A DNA stretch of 39,653 nt, taken from the NCBI RefSeq assembly GCF_019396355.1, contig NZ_JAHKRK010000050.1, positions 1-39,653 on the forward strand. The letters are read 5' to 3'. The stretch is from Pseudonocardia nigra. Lineage in GTDB: Bacteria > Actinomycetota > Actinomycetes > Mycobacteriales > Pseudonocardiaceae. The notes below the pieces were generated by a model, which was not told the origin of the DNA, searched no databases, and saw nothing but the letters and a program-made list of their open reading frames with translations. Positions 7,287 to 15,934 of this stretch are shown here, piece after piece. A program made the position numbers and the translations under genes. Position 1 is the first letter of the stretch, and the number at the start of each line of letters is the position of its first letter.

Positions 7287-8417
7287 TCAGCGCAGCCGCC
7301 CGCGCAGCTCGACACGGGCGAACAGGGCCACCATCCCCGCCAGCACGGTCCCGGGCAGCAGCAGCCACAGGGGCCGCTGCGCCCACCACGCCGCGGTGGG
7401 CTCGGAATGGATCGGGAGCCCGGACACCTCGACCACGGCCAGCGTCGCGAGCAGTGCAGTGGTGTGCCACAGGAACACGGTCACGGCCACCGAGTTGATC
7501 GCCACCACGGCCTTCCACACCCGGCGGCGCTGCAACCACGGCGTCAGGACGGGGTGCAGCAGCACCACCACACCGAGTTGGAAGACCGCGAGCACCGCGA
7601 CGCCCACCGTCGTCGGGTACATGTGGCTCAGCTCGGCCCCCACGGTGGCCACCATCGAGCGCGGGTAGGGGTCCAGGGACACCACGACGACCAGCCCGGC
7701 CAGCCCGGCCCCGGCGGTCGCCCACCGCCGGTGTCGGGCCGCGAGAATCCCGTCCCGCCACAGGTAGCCGAGCTGGTGCGCGAACACCCACACGAGGACG
7801 CTGTTGACCAGGCCGAAGGCCGCCGGCCCGGCGCCGAACCGCGCGGCGTCGACCGCGACCACGGCCGCGCCCAGCACCGCGACGGCCGCCACCGGCGCCC
7901 GCCGGTGCGCCCGGGCGGTGAGCGGCACCAGCAGTACCACGCCGACGTAGGCGGCAAGGAACCACAGCGGGGTGACGACGATCAGCCCGTAGGAGAACAC
8001 CCCCGGGTAGCCGGGAACCACCGCGAGGAGCACGGCCTCGACGACGGCCCACACCGCGAGGAACGCCGCCGACGGCCGCAGCAGCCGGTCCAACCGGTGA
8101 CGCAGGAACGCGCGGGCGTCCCCCGCGACCCCGTCCCACCGGGCGAGGTTGGCGAATCCCCCGATCAGGAAGAACACCGGCATCACCTGGAGCACCCAGG
8201 TGGCCAGCCAGGCCAGCGGCACCGCGTCGATCGGGCTGGTCATCACGAACCGGCCGTCCTGTCGGTGGGTGACCGACAGCGCCCAGTGCCACACGACGAC
8301 CACGGCGATGCCGAACGCCCGGAACAGGTCGACGGCGCGGTCCCGCGATGCGGGAGTGACCGCGACGGCCCGGTCGAGATATCGGTTCGCCGCCCGCAGC
8401 ACCGCCGTGGCCCCCAC
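7287..8417 (-). CDS. Acyltransferase-3 family integral membrane protein
   Basis: The product has about ten transmembrane helices. The N-terminal RDRAVDLFRAFGIAVVVVWHW is the classic acyltransferase-3 (OafA/NolL type) start, with the conserved R(x)n H-containing first helix; PVFFLIGGFAN and FLRHRLDRLLRPS are also typical. Such enzymes transfer acetyl or other acyl groups to exported sugars or lipids. GTG 8417 has a GGGAGGGAGG ribosome site 8 bases upstream; GTG 8426 and 8450 are in frame but poorly placed. The VOC gene ends 46 bp upstream in the same direction, so the two may be co-transcribed. The acceptor is unknown. Confidence 0.85.
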   Translation of the reverse strand: MGATAVLRAANRYLDRAVAVTPASRDRAVDLFRAFGIAVVVVWHWALSVTHRQDGRFVMTSPIDAVPLAWLATWVLQVMPVFFLIGGFANLARWDGVAGDARAFLRHRLDRLLRPSAAFLAVWAVVEAVLLAVVPGYPGVFSYGLIVVTPLWFLAAYVGVVLLVPLTARAHRRAPVAAVAVLGAAVVAVDAARFGAGPAAFGLVNSVLVWVFAHQLGYLWRDGILAARHRRWATAGAGLAGLVVVVSLDPYPRSMVATVGAELSHMYPTTVGVAVLAVFQLGVVVLLHPVLTPWLQRRRVWKAVVAINSVAVTVFLWHTTALLATLAVVEVSGLPIHSEPTAAWWAQRPLWLLLPGTVLAGMVALFARVELRGRLR

Positions 8418-8463
8418 CGTCGCCACCTCCCTCCCGGCGCAGGCGATCACCCCGGCGTGCGGA

Positions 8464-8841
8464 TCAGGCGTTCTCCCACAGGCCGAGCGTGTTGCCCTCG
8501 GTGTCGGTGAAGTAGGCGAACGCCCCCATCCCGGGGATCTCGGTCCTGGGGCGCACGACGCGCCCGCCCGCGGCCTCGACCTGCTTGAGCGCCTGGTCCA
8601 CCGAGTCGACATCGATGGTGATCACCGGCGACGGCGTCTCCCCGGTCCGGCGCATCAGGCCGCCGTTGATCGCCCCCGCCTCGGTCGGCATCTGGGTCTG
8701 CTCGTCGACGTCGGTGGTCTGAACGATCGTGTACTCCATCTCCGGCATGTCTTGCAGCTGCCACCCGAAGGTGAAGCCGTAGAACTCCTTCGCCCGGGCC
8801 ACGTCGTCCGCCGGGATCTCGAAATGCACTACCTTGCGCAT
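8464..8841 (-). CDS. VOC-superfamily (glyoxalase-like) protein
   Basis: The 125-residue protein has two beta-alpha-beta-beta-beta modules. The first starts RKVVHFEIPADDVARAKEFY (metal-ligand His6) and the second PVITIDVDSVDQALKQVEAA; it ends FAYFTDTEGNTLGLWE, with the C-terminal metal-ligand Glu. This is the pattern of glyoxalase/bleomycin-resistance/dioxygenase proteins, subfamily often annotated as an enzyme related to lactoylglutathione lyase. The reaction is unknown. ATG 8841 has an AAGGAGA ribosome site 7 bases upstream. Confidence 0.88.
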   Translation of the reverse strand: MRKVVHFEIPADDVARAKEFYGFTFGWQLQDMPEMEYTIVQTTDVDEQTQMPTEAGAINGGLMRRTGETPSPVITIDVDSVDQALKQVEAAGGRVVRPRTEIPGMGAFAYFTDTEGNTLGLWENA

Positions 8842-8909
8842 CCTTCTCTCCTTCCACCGCCGCGTGGGGACCCGACGATGCTTCTACTCCGACAGCAGGG
8901 CTCGTGCAA

Positions 8910-8967
8910 CGAGCACAACGGGTGGGTCGACGAGGGCCTGTTCGAGCGCCGGGCGGAGGGGTCGAGC
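8910..8967 (+). repeat. 58-bp dispersed repeat, copy 2
   Basis: 54/58 identical to 6051-6108, in the same orientation. It lies in the gap between the VOC gene and the carbon-nitrogen-hydrolase pseudogene. A small GCTCGT-GCA-ACGAGC hairpin overlaps its left border and is absent from copy 1. Confidence 0.7.
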
Positions 8968-9045
8968 GGGCGGATCCGCGTTGCCGCGCACCGGTACGTC
9001 AAGCAGCTCACCTGAGACCGAGGGTCGGCCGGCCCGCGGGACGGG

Positions 9046-9847
9046 TCAGCCTCCCGCGGCGGAGCCGTCCTCGGCGTAGAGCTCGGGCCTGCGGTCGGCG
9101 AACGCATGGTTGTCCGGCCCGAGCGCCTTGACCCGGGCCGCGGCCGGATCGAACCCCGCCGTGAGGACGGCGCTCGCGGCCGTCTCCCCGGCCGCGGTGG
9201 CCGGGCCCGCCAGCAGGTAGCCCGAGCTCGCGCAGATGACGCTCCCACCGATCCAGTCGACCCCGCGCTCCCGCCCGCAGCGGTCCGCCACGACGACGTG
9301 CACGCGATACGCGCCCGCGGCCGCCTGCGCCTTGATCACCTCGAGGGGACGCTCGGCGGCCGGGCGGGGCTCCCACGGCCAGTTGGCGGGCACCGCGACG
9401 ATCTCGGCACCCGCCTGCGCGGCGATGCGCACCCACTCCGGGATCTCGAGGTCGTAGCAGATCATCACCGCGATCCGGCCCACCGCCGTCTCCACGACGG
9501 CCGGCGGCTGCGTGCCCGCACGGAAGAGCTCGGGCTCGCGCCCCCACAGGTGCGCCTTGCGGTAGCAGTGCCGCACCCGGCCGTCCTCGACGGACGGCCG
9601 AGTTGTAGACCTCGCCGTCGGTGCCGAGCTCGGCGAACCCGCGACGAGCACGCACCCCAGCTCCCGCGACAGCGACCGGAGCAGCCTGACGGTGGGGCCG
9701 TCGAGCCCCTGCGCCGCCGCGCGCCTCGGCGGCGTCCCGGAACACGTAGCCGCAGGCCGCGAGCTCGGGTAGGACGACGAGGCGCGCGCCGCGGCCGGCC
9801 GCCATCCTCACGGCGAAGGCCGGGCGCTGGGCGGTGCGCCTCAACAC
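9046..9847 (-). pseudogene. Carbon-nitrogen hydrolase (nitrilase-superfamily) pseudogene
   Basis: The N-terminal part reads AAGRGARLVVLPELAACGYV (catalytic Glu in PELA). The middle has CYRKAHLWGREPELF (catalytic Lys), and further on come VMICYDLEIPEW (catalytic Cys), VPANWPWE and CGRERGV.WIGGS. These are the hallmarks of the nitrilase superfamily. They fall in different frames: breaks lie near 9720 (EAR/AAQGLDG), 9650 (VAGFAELGTDGEVYNSA is in another frame) and 9600 (before VEDGRVRHC). Three indels make it non-functional unless the sequence is poor here. Intact relatives hydrolyse amides or carbamoyl groups. The gene points away from the HisD-like fragment. Confidence 0.75.
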
Positions 9848-9938
9848 GGGCGGCGACGGGAGCGTCTCGACGCGCTTTCGGTGCCCGCGGGTGCCTCGGC
9901 CGCGACGACACCGGCGGCATCATCTGGGGACCGTCGGT

Positions 9939-10157
9939 GCTGCGAAGGCCGTTCCCACCCGGGCCGGCGGCCGGTCGGGAACCGACGTCGCCGAGCGCGT
10001 CCGGACGATCATCGACGACGTGCGCACCCGCGGGGACGCGGCCGTGCGCGAGTACTCCGCGCGGTTCGACGGCTGGGAGCCCGAGAGGTTCCGGCTCTCC
10101 CCCGAGCAGGTCGCGGAGCTGGTGGCGTCGCTGCCCGCCCAGGTCGTCGACGACATC
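9939..10157 (+). pseudogene. HisD-like (histidinol-dehydrogenase-family) N-terminal fragment
   Basis: The frame reads DVAERVRTIIDDVRTRGDAA then VREYSARFDGWEPERFRLSP and VASLPAQVVDDI. This is the N-terminal region of HisD-family dehydrogenases, of the type using non-histidinol alcohols as well as histidinol. About 70 residues remain of some 430; NAD-binding and catalytic regions are absent. It runs in frame into the glycosyltransferase gene without a stop, so an automatic caller could fuse the two. It is a relic of a deleted gene. Confidence 0.65.
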
Positions 10158-10223
10158 GCCCGGCCGTTCCGGCATCCCGGCGCGGTTCGCCGTCCCTCGA
10201 ACGGGCACATCTGCTCGGTGACG

Positions 10224-11399
10224 ATGACCGTGCTGATGAACGCGGGGCCGTGGCTGGCGGTCCCGCCCCACGGCTACGGCGGCATCGAGAACGTCGTGGC
10301 CGCGCTCGTCCCCGAGCTGCGCCGGCGCGGGGTGCGGGTGGTCCTGGCCGGCGTCGGCAGCAGCGAGCTGCCGGTGGACGAGCTCGTCTCCGTCTATCCG
10401 GACGGGCAGTTCGCGCAGCTGCAGCGCCCGTTCAACCGCGTCATGGGGGTCGCGGCGGCACACCTGCACCGGGTCGTGTGCGAGGTGCGGAGCCGCGACG
10501 ACATCACCCTCGTGCACGACCACCAGGAGGCGTTCGGGCTCACGGTCCTCGCCGCGATGGGCGCGGACGCCCCGCCGGTGCTGCACACGCTGCACTGGGA
10601 CCTGGCCAAACACCCCGAGCTCTACGGCAACGTCGACGGTGGCGGCCGGCTGTTCGTCAACGGGGTCTCGTTCAACCAGCTCACCACCGCGCCGCCCGCC
10701 CTCCGCGCGCTCAGCGTCGGGCACGTGCACCTGGCGACCCCGCTCGCCGTCCGCGCCGACCGCCGCCCCGCGCCGCCGAAGGCCGGGCACCTGGTGACCC
10801 TGGGCCGGATCACCCCGTGCAAGGGCCAGCACATCGCCGCCCGGGTCGCCCACCGGATCGGCCGCGACCTGGTGCTCGCCGGGCCGGTCGGCCCCCATCA
10901 CACCCCCGACCAGCTGGCCGCCGTCGGCCCGGACGACCCGAACCCCGACGTCCGCTACTGGCGCGAGCACGTCGAGCCGCTGGTCGACGGCCGCCGGGTC
11001 CGCTGGCTCGGCACGGTGGTCGCCGGTGCGCGCGACGAGCTCGTCGCCTCCGCGGCCGCGGCGCTGTTGCCGATCGAATGGGAGGAGCCGGGCGGCACGG
11101 CGGTGGTCGAGTCGCTCGCGCTCGGCACTCCGGTCGTGGGGTTCCGCCGGGGCTGCCTGCCGGAGCTCGTGGAGCACGGGCGCACCGGGCTGCTGGTCGA
11201 GCCCGGCGACGAGGAGGCGCTGGCCGCCGCGGTCGGCGAGGCCGCCCGCCACGACCCCGACGAGGGCCGGCGCGACGCGGCGCGGCGGTTCACCCCCGCC
11301 CGGATGGCGGAGCGCTACCTGCGGCTCTACCAGCGGGTCCTGGCCGCGGCCCGCAACGGAGGGACGCACCGGCTGAGCCGGGCGGGATCGACCGGATAG
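10224..11399 (+). CDS. GT4-family glycosyltransferase
   Basis: This 391-residue, GT-B-fold protein starts at ATG 10224 (MTVLMNAGPWLAVPPHGYGG), the usual glycine-rich start GP...VPP.GYGGIE of this GT4 group; GTG 10218 is an alternative. The middle has HDHQEAFGLTV and LHTLHWDL, then VTLGRITPCKGQHIAARVA and the C-terminal donor-binding block LLPIEWEEPGGTAVVESLAL then GTPVVGF with the EX7E motif. Such enzymes transfer a sugar from NDP- or GDP-sugar to a small-molecule or envelope acceptor. The open frame extends upstream into a HisD-like fragment, which should not be counted as part of it. A hairpin follows the stop. Confidence 0.85.
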   Translation: MTVLMNAGPWLAVPPHGYGGIENVVAALVPELRRRGVRVVLAGVGSSELPVDELVSVYPDGQFAQLQRPFNRVMGVAAAHLHRVVCEVRSRDDITLVHDHQEAFGLTVLAAMGADAPPVLHTLHWDLAKHPELYGNVDGGGRLFVNGVSFNQLTTAPPALRALSVGHVHLATPLAVRADRRPAPPKAGHLVTLGRITPCKGQHIAARVAHRIGRDLVLAGPVGPHHTPDQLAAVGPDDPNPDVRYWREHVEPLVDGRRVRWLGTVVAGARDELVASAAAALLPIEWEEPGGTAVVESLALGTPVVGFRRGCLPELVEHGRTGLLVEPGDEEALAAAVGEAARHDPDEGRRDAARRFTPARMAERYLRLYQRVLAAARNGGTHRLSRAGSTG

Positions 11400-11400
11400 T

Positions 11401-11479
11401 GCCCCGCCAGGGTGGCAGCAAGGTGGCCATACTGCCGTCCAGTGGCAGCAAGGCCACCTTGCTGCCACACCTTCGGGGC
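11401..11479. terminator. Hairpin repeat between convergent genes (family copy 1)
   Basis: GTGGCAGCAAGGTGGC (11412-11427) pairs perfectly with 11453-11468, and outer GCCCCG/CGGGGC can extend the fold. It sits exactly between the convergent glycosyltransferase and dehydrogenase genes, so a two-way terminator is likely. Its left half is nearly identical to the hairpin at 37785. Confidence 0.7.
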
Positions 11480-11481
11480 CG

Positions 11482-12549
11482 CTAGTCGAACGCGAAGACG
11501 GCCTGGATGACGTGGCGCCGGTGCGCGGCGAGGTCGGCGAGCAGCGCCGGTCCCTCGTCGAGCGGCACCACATCGGTGACGACGTGCTCGCGCACCGCGG
11601 CGCCGTCGGCGCGCAACACCCCGATCGTCTCCGCCGACAGTCGCTCCCGGTCCCACACGTGCGCCGTCCCGCGCGGCACCCGGCCGATCTGCGCGCACCG
11701 CACACCCAGGCCGTTGTGGTGGAACTCCTCGCCCAGCCGCACCGCCGCGGCGTCGTCGACGTAGAACGCGAGGTCGACGACCGTGCCCTGCGGCCGCAGC
11801 AGCCGCAGGGCCAGCGCGAGCGCGGCCGCCCGGCCGCGGCACTGGAAGACGACGTCGGCGCCGCGGTCACCCGGCCCGTGCCGCCACCGGGTCTTCAGCA
11901 CCACCGCCGGGTCGCCCACCTCCGGGTCGAGTACGCCCAGCCCGAGGCGCTCGGCGGCGGCGCGCCGGTCGGGCGTCGGGTCGAGCACCACCACCTCCCC
12001 GGCCCCGTGCCGGCGCGCGAACAGCCCCGTGAGCAGGCCCACCACCCCACCGCCGACGACCGCGATCCGGCGGCCGCGCACGCCGTCGCCGAGGTCGCGG
12101 ACGTCGGTGCCGTGCACCTCGGCCGCGGCGTGCAGGAGGCCGTTGGCGCAGATGGGGCCCATGTGTGCCACGTAGATCCCCAGCAGTGGGTCGAGGTCCG
12201 GCGGCAGCGGGACGATCCGGTCCCGCAGCGGGTCGGCCAGATACGCCGTGCGGTGGCCGTAGGTCATCGCCACGAGTCCGCCGTCGGGGACAAGGCCGAC
12301 CTCCATGTAGCCGAGCCGGGTGATCGGGTAACCGACGGCCGCGCGGTCGGTGCGGAACAGCGCCAGCTCCGGGTCGAACGACGTGTGCAGGGACGGATGG
12401 TTCCCGGTGTAGAACGCGAGCTCGGTGCCCGCCGACAGCCCGCTGTAGACCGTCCGGACCGGGAGGGGCCCCTCCCCCTCGGGCACCTCCCGCACCGCGG
12501 CCACCTCGGCCCGCTCGACGACCAGGGCCCGGTGTCCCCCCACCCTCAC
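11482..12549 (-). CDS. MDR-superfamily dehydrogenase without zinc motifs
   Basis: The 355-residue protein has an N-terminal GroES-like fold (VYSGLSAGTELAFYTG) and a Rossmann domain with RRIAVVGGGVVGLLTGLFAR and an acidic strand end VVVLDPT, suggesting NAD. The usual catalytic-zinc motifs are altered: CGTD is replaced by SAGTE and GHE by GYMEVG, as in the BchC-like subgroup, so a zinc-alcohol-dehydrogenase label could mislead. GTG 12549 overlaps the stop of the Gfo/Idh gene by four bases (GTGA), so the two are coupled and probably act in one pathway, perhaps on a sugar or polyol. Substrate is unknown. Confidence 0.8.
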   Translation of the reverse strand: MRVGGHRALVVERAEVAAVREVPEGEGPLPVRTVYSGLSAGTELAFYTGNHPSLHTSFDPELALFRTDRAAVGYPITRLGYMEVGLVPDGGLVAMTYGHRTAYLADPLRDRIVPLPPDLDPLLGIYVAHMGPICANGLLHAAAEVHGTDVRDLGDGVRGRRIAVVGGGVVGLLTGLFARRHGAGEVVVLDPTPDRRAAAERLGLGVLDPEVGDPAVVLKTRWRHGPGDRGADVVFQCRGRAAALALALRLLRPQGTVVDLAFYVDDAAAVRLGEEFHHNGLGVRCAQIGRVPRGTAHVWDRERLSAETIGVLRADGAAVREHVVTDVVPLDEGPALLADLAAHRRHVIQAVFAFD

Positions 12550-13526
12550 ACCCCCTCGGGCCGGCCGGAGGCGACCGAGCGCGCCACGGCGCACGCCAGC
12601 CGGTGGGTGCGCAGTGCCTCGGCGTAGTCCGGCAGCCCGTCGACGTCCGCCGCCCTGCGGACGGCGTCGACGAAGGCCCGGTCGGCCGCGGCCTTCGCGA
12701 CGTCGGGGTCGGCGGGGAAGTGCCGGAAGCCGTCGCCGTCGCGGGCGGTGACGCCCTCCTCGGTCACGTCGAGCACGAGGTCGTCGGTGACGATCTCCAG
12801 GCCCGCACGGTGCTTCCAGCCGAGCCGGCACGTGGCGTCGAGGGTGCCCACCGCGCCGTCGGCGAACCGGAGCACGGCCGCGGTGGCGCCGTCCACGGTG
12901 CGCTCCTCCGGCTCCGCGGCCCGGCACGGCCCGGCGACCGCGTACACCTCCTGCACCTCCCCGACCAGCGTCCGGGCGAGGTCCAGCACGTGCACCGCCT
13001 GCTCGACGACCTGCCCGCCGGAGCGCCGGGCGTCCACCCACCAGGGCACCGGCGGAACCTTGTCCAGCCACGACCCGCGCACGACCCGAACCGGACGGTC
13101 GGCGAGCAGCTCACGGGCGCGGCGCACCGGCTCCCCGCAGCGCCAATGGTGACCCACGCGGGCGACGACCCGCGCCTCGGCGAGCACGGCCCCGACCGTC
13201 TCGGCGGCGCCCACGTCGCAGCCGAGGGGCTTCTCGATGAACAGCGCGACGCCCGCGGCGGCCAGCTCCCGCTCCAGCTCGCCGTGCGCGAACGGCGGGA
13301 CGCAGACGTACACCGCGTCCACGCCGCGGTCCAGCAGCGCCGGCACATCGGCCACGGGTGCGGCACCGTGCGTGCGGCCGAAGTCGGCGGCCCGCCCGGC
13401 GTCGACGTCGGTGGCCGCGATCAGCTCCACGTCGTCGAACCCGCCGAGGATGCGGGCGTGCCGCGCCGCGACCCCGCCCGTCCCGACGAATCCGACCCGG
13501 CAGCGGACGTCCTCCCTGGGGTGCAC
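12546..13526 (-). CDS. Gfo/Idh/MocA-family oxidoreductase
   Basis: The 326-residue protein starts with a Rossmann motif, RVGFVGTGGVAARHARIL. The family signature EKPLG (LFIEKPLGCDV) follows at about 105, then HHWRCGEP and the C-terminal alpha/beta domain with GGQVVEQAVHVLDLARTLVG, where the His is the usual catalytic position. Members oxidise or reduce sugars, inositols or aldoses with NAD(P). The GTG start at 13526 was chosen because a GGGAGG further inside precedes no usable start codon; this start is uncertain by a few codons. It is coupled by a four-base overlap to the MDR dehydrogenase. Confidence 0.85.
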   Translation of the reverse strand: MHPREDVRCRVGFVGTGGVAARHARILGGFDDVELIAATDVDAGRAADFGRTHGAAPVADVPALLDRGVDAVYVCVPPFAHGELERELAAAGVALFIEKPLGCDVGAAETVGAVLAEARVVARVGHHWRCGEPVRRARELLADRPVRVVRGSWLDKVPPVPWWVDARRSGGQVVEQAVHVLDLARTLVGEVQEVYAVAGPCRAAEPEERTVDGATAAVLRFADGAVGTLDATCRLGWKHRAGLEIVTDDLVLDVTEEGVTARDGDGFRHFPADPDVAKAAADRAFVDAVRRAADVDGLPDYAEALRTHRLACAVARSVASGRPEGV

Positions 13527-13565
13527 ACGGGCGAGGTACCTGCTGCGCGCGGGTCGAAACTCGTG

Positions 13566-13721
13566 CGGTGGCCACGAACGTTGCCGGGGTGATCGCGGGA
13601 TCAGGGCGGCGCGTCGCAAGGCGTCCCCGCACCCTCGTACCGGGCGTACTCGGGTGCGGGGGGCAACGCAGCGAGGCGTCGTCCTGGCCCGCGAGGACCC
13701 GGTGAACGTTTGTGGCCGCCG
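13566..13721. repeat. 156-bp segment bounded by terminal inverted repeats (MITE-like?)
   Basis: CGGTGGCCACGAACGTT (13566-13582) matches the reverse complement of 13705-13721 at 15 of 17 positions. The segment lies directly beside the nif3 stop, at the right border of the presumed inserted block. No target duplication is visible. It could be a miniature element or a coincidence of terminator sequences. Confidence 0.4.
13625..13661 (-). terminator. Hairpin terminator candidate after nif3
   Basis: CCCCGCACCC (13625-13634) pairs perfectly with GGGTGCGGGG (13652-13661) around a 17-base loop. It lies about 65 bp downstream of the nif3 stop on the minus strand and upstream of the Gfo/Idh gene. No T-run follows, as is common in this GC range. 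Confidence 0.5.
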
Positions 13722-13727
13722 CACCAG

Positions 13728-14876
13728 CTACCCGGCCCCGACCGTCCAGGGGTCGGTGCGCCGCTGCGACACCCGCACCTCGACGCTCCCGCCGAACGCC
13801 GCGCGCACCACGTCCGCGGCCTGCGCGCACCACGGCCACTCCGACGCCCAGTGCGCGACGTCGACGAGTGCCGGGGTGGGCCGCCCGGCGAGGGTGCCCG
13901 CGAGCAGGTGCTCGGACGCGGGATGGTGGCGCAGGTCGGCGGTGACGTAGGCGTCGACGCCCGCCCCGATCGCGGCGCCGAGGGCGGAGTCGCCCGCACC
14001 ACCGCACACCGCGACCGTCTCGATCATCCGCTCTGGGTCGCCCGCGGCCCGTACACCCCAGGCCGTGGCCGGCAGCGCCGCGGCGACCCGCTCGGTGAAC
14101 GCGGCGAGCGGCTCGGGCTCCGGCAGGGTGCCGACCCGCCCGAGCCCGCGCGGCGAGGGCAGCTCGGCCAGCTCCAGGACGTCGAACGCGGGCTCCTCGT
14201 AGGGGTGCGAGGCCCGCAGCGCGGCGATGACGGCGACCCGCCGCCCGCGGGGCAGCACCATCTCCAGCCGCGTCTCGGCGACCCGTTCCAGGCTCCCGAC
14301 CTCACCGATCGCCGGCTGGGCGCCCTCGAGCGGCTTGAACTGGCCGGTGCCCGCGGTGGCGAACGAGCAGTGGCTGTAGTTGCCGACGTTGCCCGCCCCG
14401 GCCGCGGACAGCGCGTCGTGCACGGCCGTGATCGCGGGCCCGACCGGGATGAACGTGACGATCTTGTCCAGCGGCTCGGCGGGCGCCCCGACCAGGGGGC
14501 CGGTGACGTCGAGCCCGATCGCGGCGGCGAGCGCGTCGGACACGCCGGGGTCGGCGGAGTCGGCGTTCGTGTGCGCGGTGAACAGTGCCGTGCCGGACCG
14601 GATGAGCCGGTGCAGGAGGGCCCCCTTGGGGGTGTCGGCGCCGACGCCGTGCACCCCGCGCAGCAGCAGCGGGTGGTGGGTGACGAGCAGCTGCGCGCCG
14701 CCCGTCACGGCCTCGTCGACGGTGTCCGGCACCGGGTCGACCGCGAACAACACCGACGAGACCGGCTCGGCCGGGTCGCCGCAGACGAGCCCGACAGCGT
14801 CCCAGTCGGCGGCGAGAGCAGGCGGGTAGGCGGCCTCGAGCGCGGCGACCACGTCGCCGAGGGTGGGGGCGGTCAT
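13728..14876 (-). CDS. Nif3-like dinuclear metal center protein (Rv2230c-like)
   Basis: The 382-residue protein has the Nif3 (DUF34/NIF3) metal-binding core: N-terminal [21 protein letters not shown] (metal His pair), [13 protein letters not shown], an inserted PII-like middle domain (about 130-240: TFIPVGPA...[21 protein letters not shown]) and C-terminal VYTADLRHH-type motif ([17 protein letters not shown]) with [10 protein letters not shown]. All metal ligands seem present. The family is near-universal; cyclohydrolase-like and metal-related roles have been proposed. ATG 14876 overlaps the stop of the upstream aminotransferase gene by four bases. In mycobacteria the zinc-ribbon gene follows directly; here it is 8 kb away, and a copy of this gene's 3' end remains there. 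Confidence 0.92.
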   Translation of the reverse strand: MTAPTLGDVVAALEAAYPPALAADWDAVGLVCGDPAEPVSSVLFAVDPVPDTVDEAVTGGAQLLVTHHPLLLRGVHGVGADTPKGALLHRLIRSGTALFTAHTNADSADPGVSDALAAAIGLDVTGPLVGAPAEPLDKIVTFIPVGPAITAVHDALSAAGAGNVGNYSHCSFATAGTGQFKPLEGAQPAIGEVGSLERVAETRLEMVLPRGRRVAVIAALRASHPYEEPAFDVLELAELPSPRGLGRVGTLPEPEPLAAFTERVAAALPATAWGVRAAGDPERMIETVAVCGGAGDSALGAAIGAGVDAYVTADLRHHPASEHLLAGTLAGRPTPALVDVAHWASEWPWCAQAADVVRAAFGGSVEVRVSQRRTDPWTVGAG

Positions 14877-15934
14877 GCCGCCACCTCCGTCAGCGCGTCG
14901 GCCAGCGCCGCCACGAGGAGCTCGACCTGCGCGCGGGGCCGCACCGCGACCCGGACGTGGTCGGGCCCGAGGCCGGGGAAAGTGTCGCCGCGGCGGACCG
15001 CGATGCCGGCCGCACGCAGGGCGTTGCGCACCCGCTCGCCGTGTCCGTCGGGCAGCCGCAGCAGCAGGTAGGGGGCGCGGCCGGGCAGCACCGTGACGCC
15101 GGGAACGGCCGCGAGCGCCGCGGCCTGCTCGGCGCGCTCGGCGGCGAGCCGTTCGGCGGCGCGGTGAGCCTCGGCGACGGCGAACGGGGCGGTGCAGGCG
15201 ATGACGGCCTCCAGTGCGGGCGTGGACACCGGCCACGGTGGCCGCGGCGCGGCGAGCCGGGCCAACAGCCCCGGCTCGCCGAGGGCGTACCCGGCGCGCA
15301 GCCCCGCGAGCGCCCAGGTCTTGGTGAGGCTGCGGAAGACGAGCAGGCCGGGCGCGCGCTGGCCCGCGAGCGACTCCGGCTCGCCCGGGACCGCGTCGGC
15401 GAACGCCTCGTCCACCAGCAGCACGCGGCCCGGTGCGGCGAGCGCCCGGACGTCGGCGGCCGGGTGCAGCACGCCCGTCGGGTTGGTGGGGTTGCCGACG
15501 ACCACGAGGTCGGCCTCCGCGGGCACGGCCGCAGGGTGCAGGCGGTGGCCGTCGGCCTCGTCGGTGAGCACGCGGACGACCGGGACCCCGGCGTCGCGCA
15601 GGGCCGCCTCCGGCTCGGTGAACCCCGGGTGCAGCACGGCGGCGAGCCGCGGGCGCAGGGCGGGCAGCAGCGCGAACCCCTCGGCGCTGCCGGCCAGCAC
15701 CAGCACCTCGTCGGGGCGCCGGCCGTGCCGGCGGGCCACCGCCTCCCTGGCGCGGGCGTCGTGGGCGGCCGCCGGGTAGCGGGCCAGCTCGTCCAGCGTC
15801 GCGACCAGTCGGTCGCGCAGCCAGGCGGGCGGCCGGCTGCCCTGGACGTTCACCGCGAAGTCCACGAGTCCCGGTTCGGCGTCGACGTCGCCGTGGTGGC
15901 GCAGCGCCAACCCGTCGTCCGGCGCATGATCCAT
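14873..15934 (-). CDS. PLP-dependent aminotransferase (Rv2231c/CobC-like)
   Basis: The 353-residue fold-type I PLP enzyme has N-terminal [50 protein letters not shown] (cofactor Asn), VDEAFAD (Asp) and [15 protein letters not shown], in which Lys forms the Schiff base. It is annotated in mycobacteria as Rv2231c-family CobC, close to histidinol-phosphate aminotransferase and threonine-phosphate decarboxylase; a cobalamin side-chain role is possible but unproved. ATG 15934 is only 24 bp from the divergent phosphatase start. It is coupled to nif3. Confidence 0.88.
   Translation of the reverse strand: MDHAPDDGLALRHHGDVDAEPGLVDFAVNVQGSRPPAWLRDRLVATLDELARYPAAAHDARAREAVARRHGRRPDEVLVLAGSAEGFALLPALRPRLAAVLHPGFTEPEAALRDAGVPVVRVLTDEADGHRLHPAAVPAEADLVVVGNPTNPTGVLHPAADVRALAAPGRVLLVDEAFADAVPGEPESLAGQRAPGLLVFRSLTKTWALAGLRAGYALGEPGLLARLAAPRPPWPVSTPALEAVIACTAPFAVAEAHRAAERLAAERAEQAAALAAVPGVTVLPGRAPYLLLRLPDGHGERVRNALRAAGIAVRRGDTFPGLGPDHVRVAVRPRAQVELLVAALADALTEVAA

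Noticed and set aside
7407..8510. Plus-strand frame opposite the acyltransferase gene
   Set aside because: Composition (His/Arg/Gly-rich, no motifs) marks it as an antisense frame; the minus frame has clear membrane helices.
9834..10223. N-terminal extension of the glycosyltransferase
   Set aside because: It contains a HisD-like fragment in frame; the GT4 fold begins at MTVLMN.
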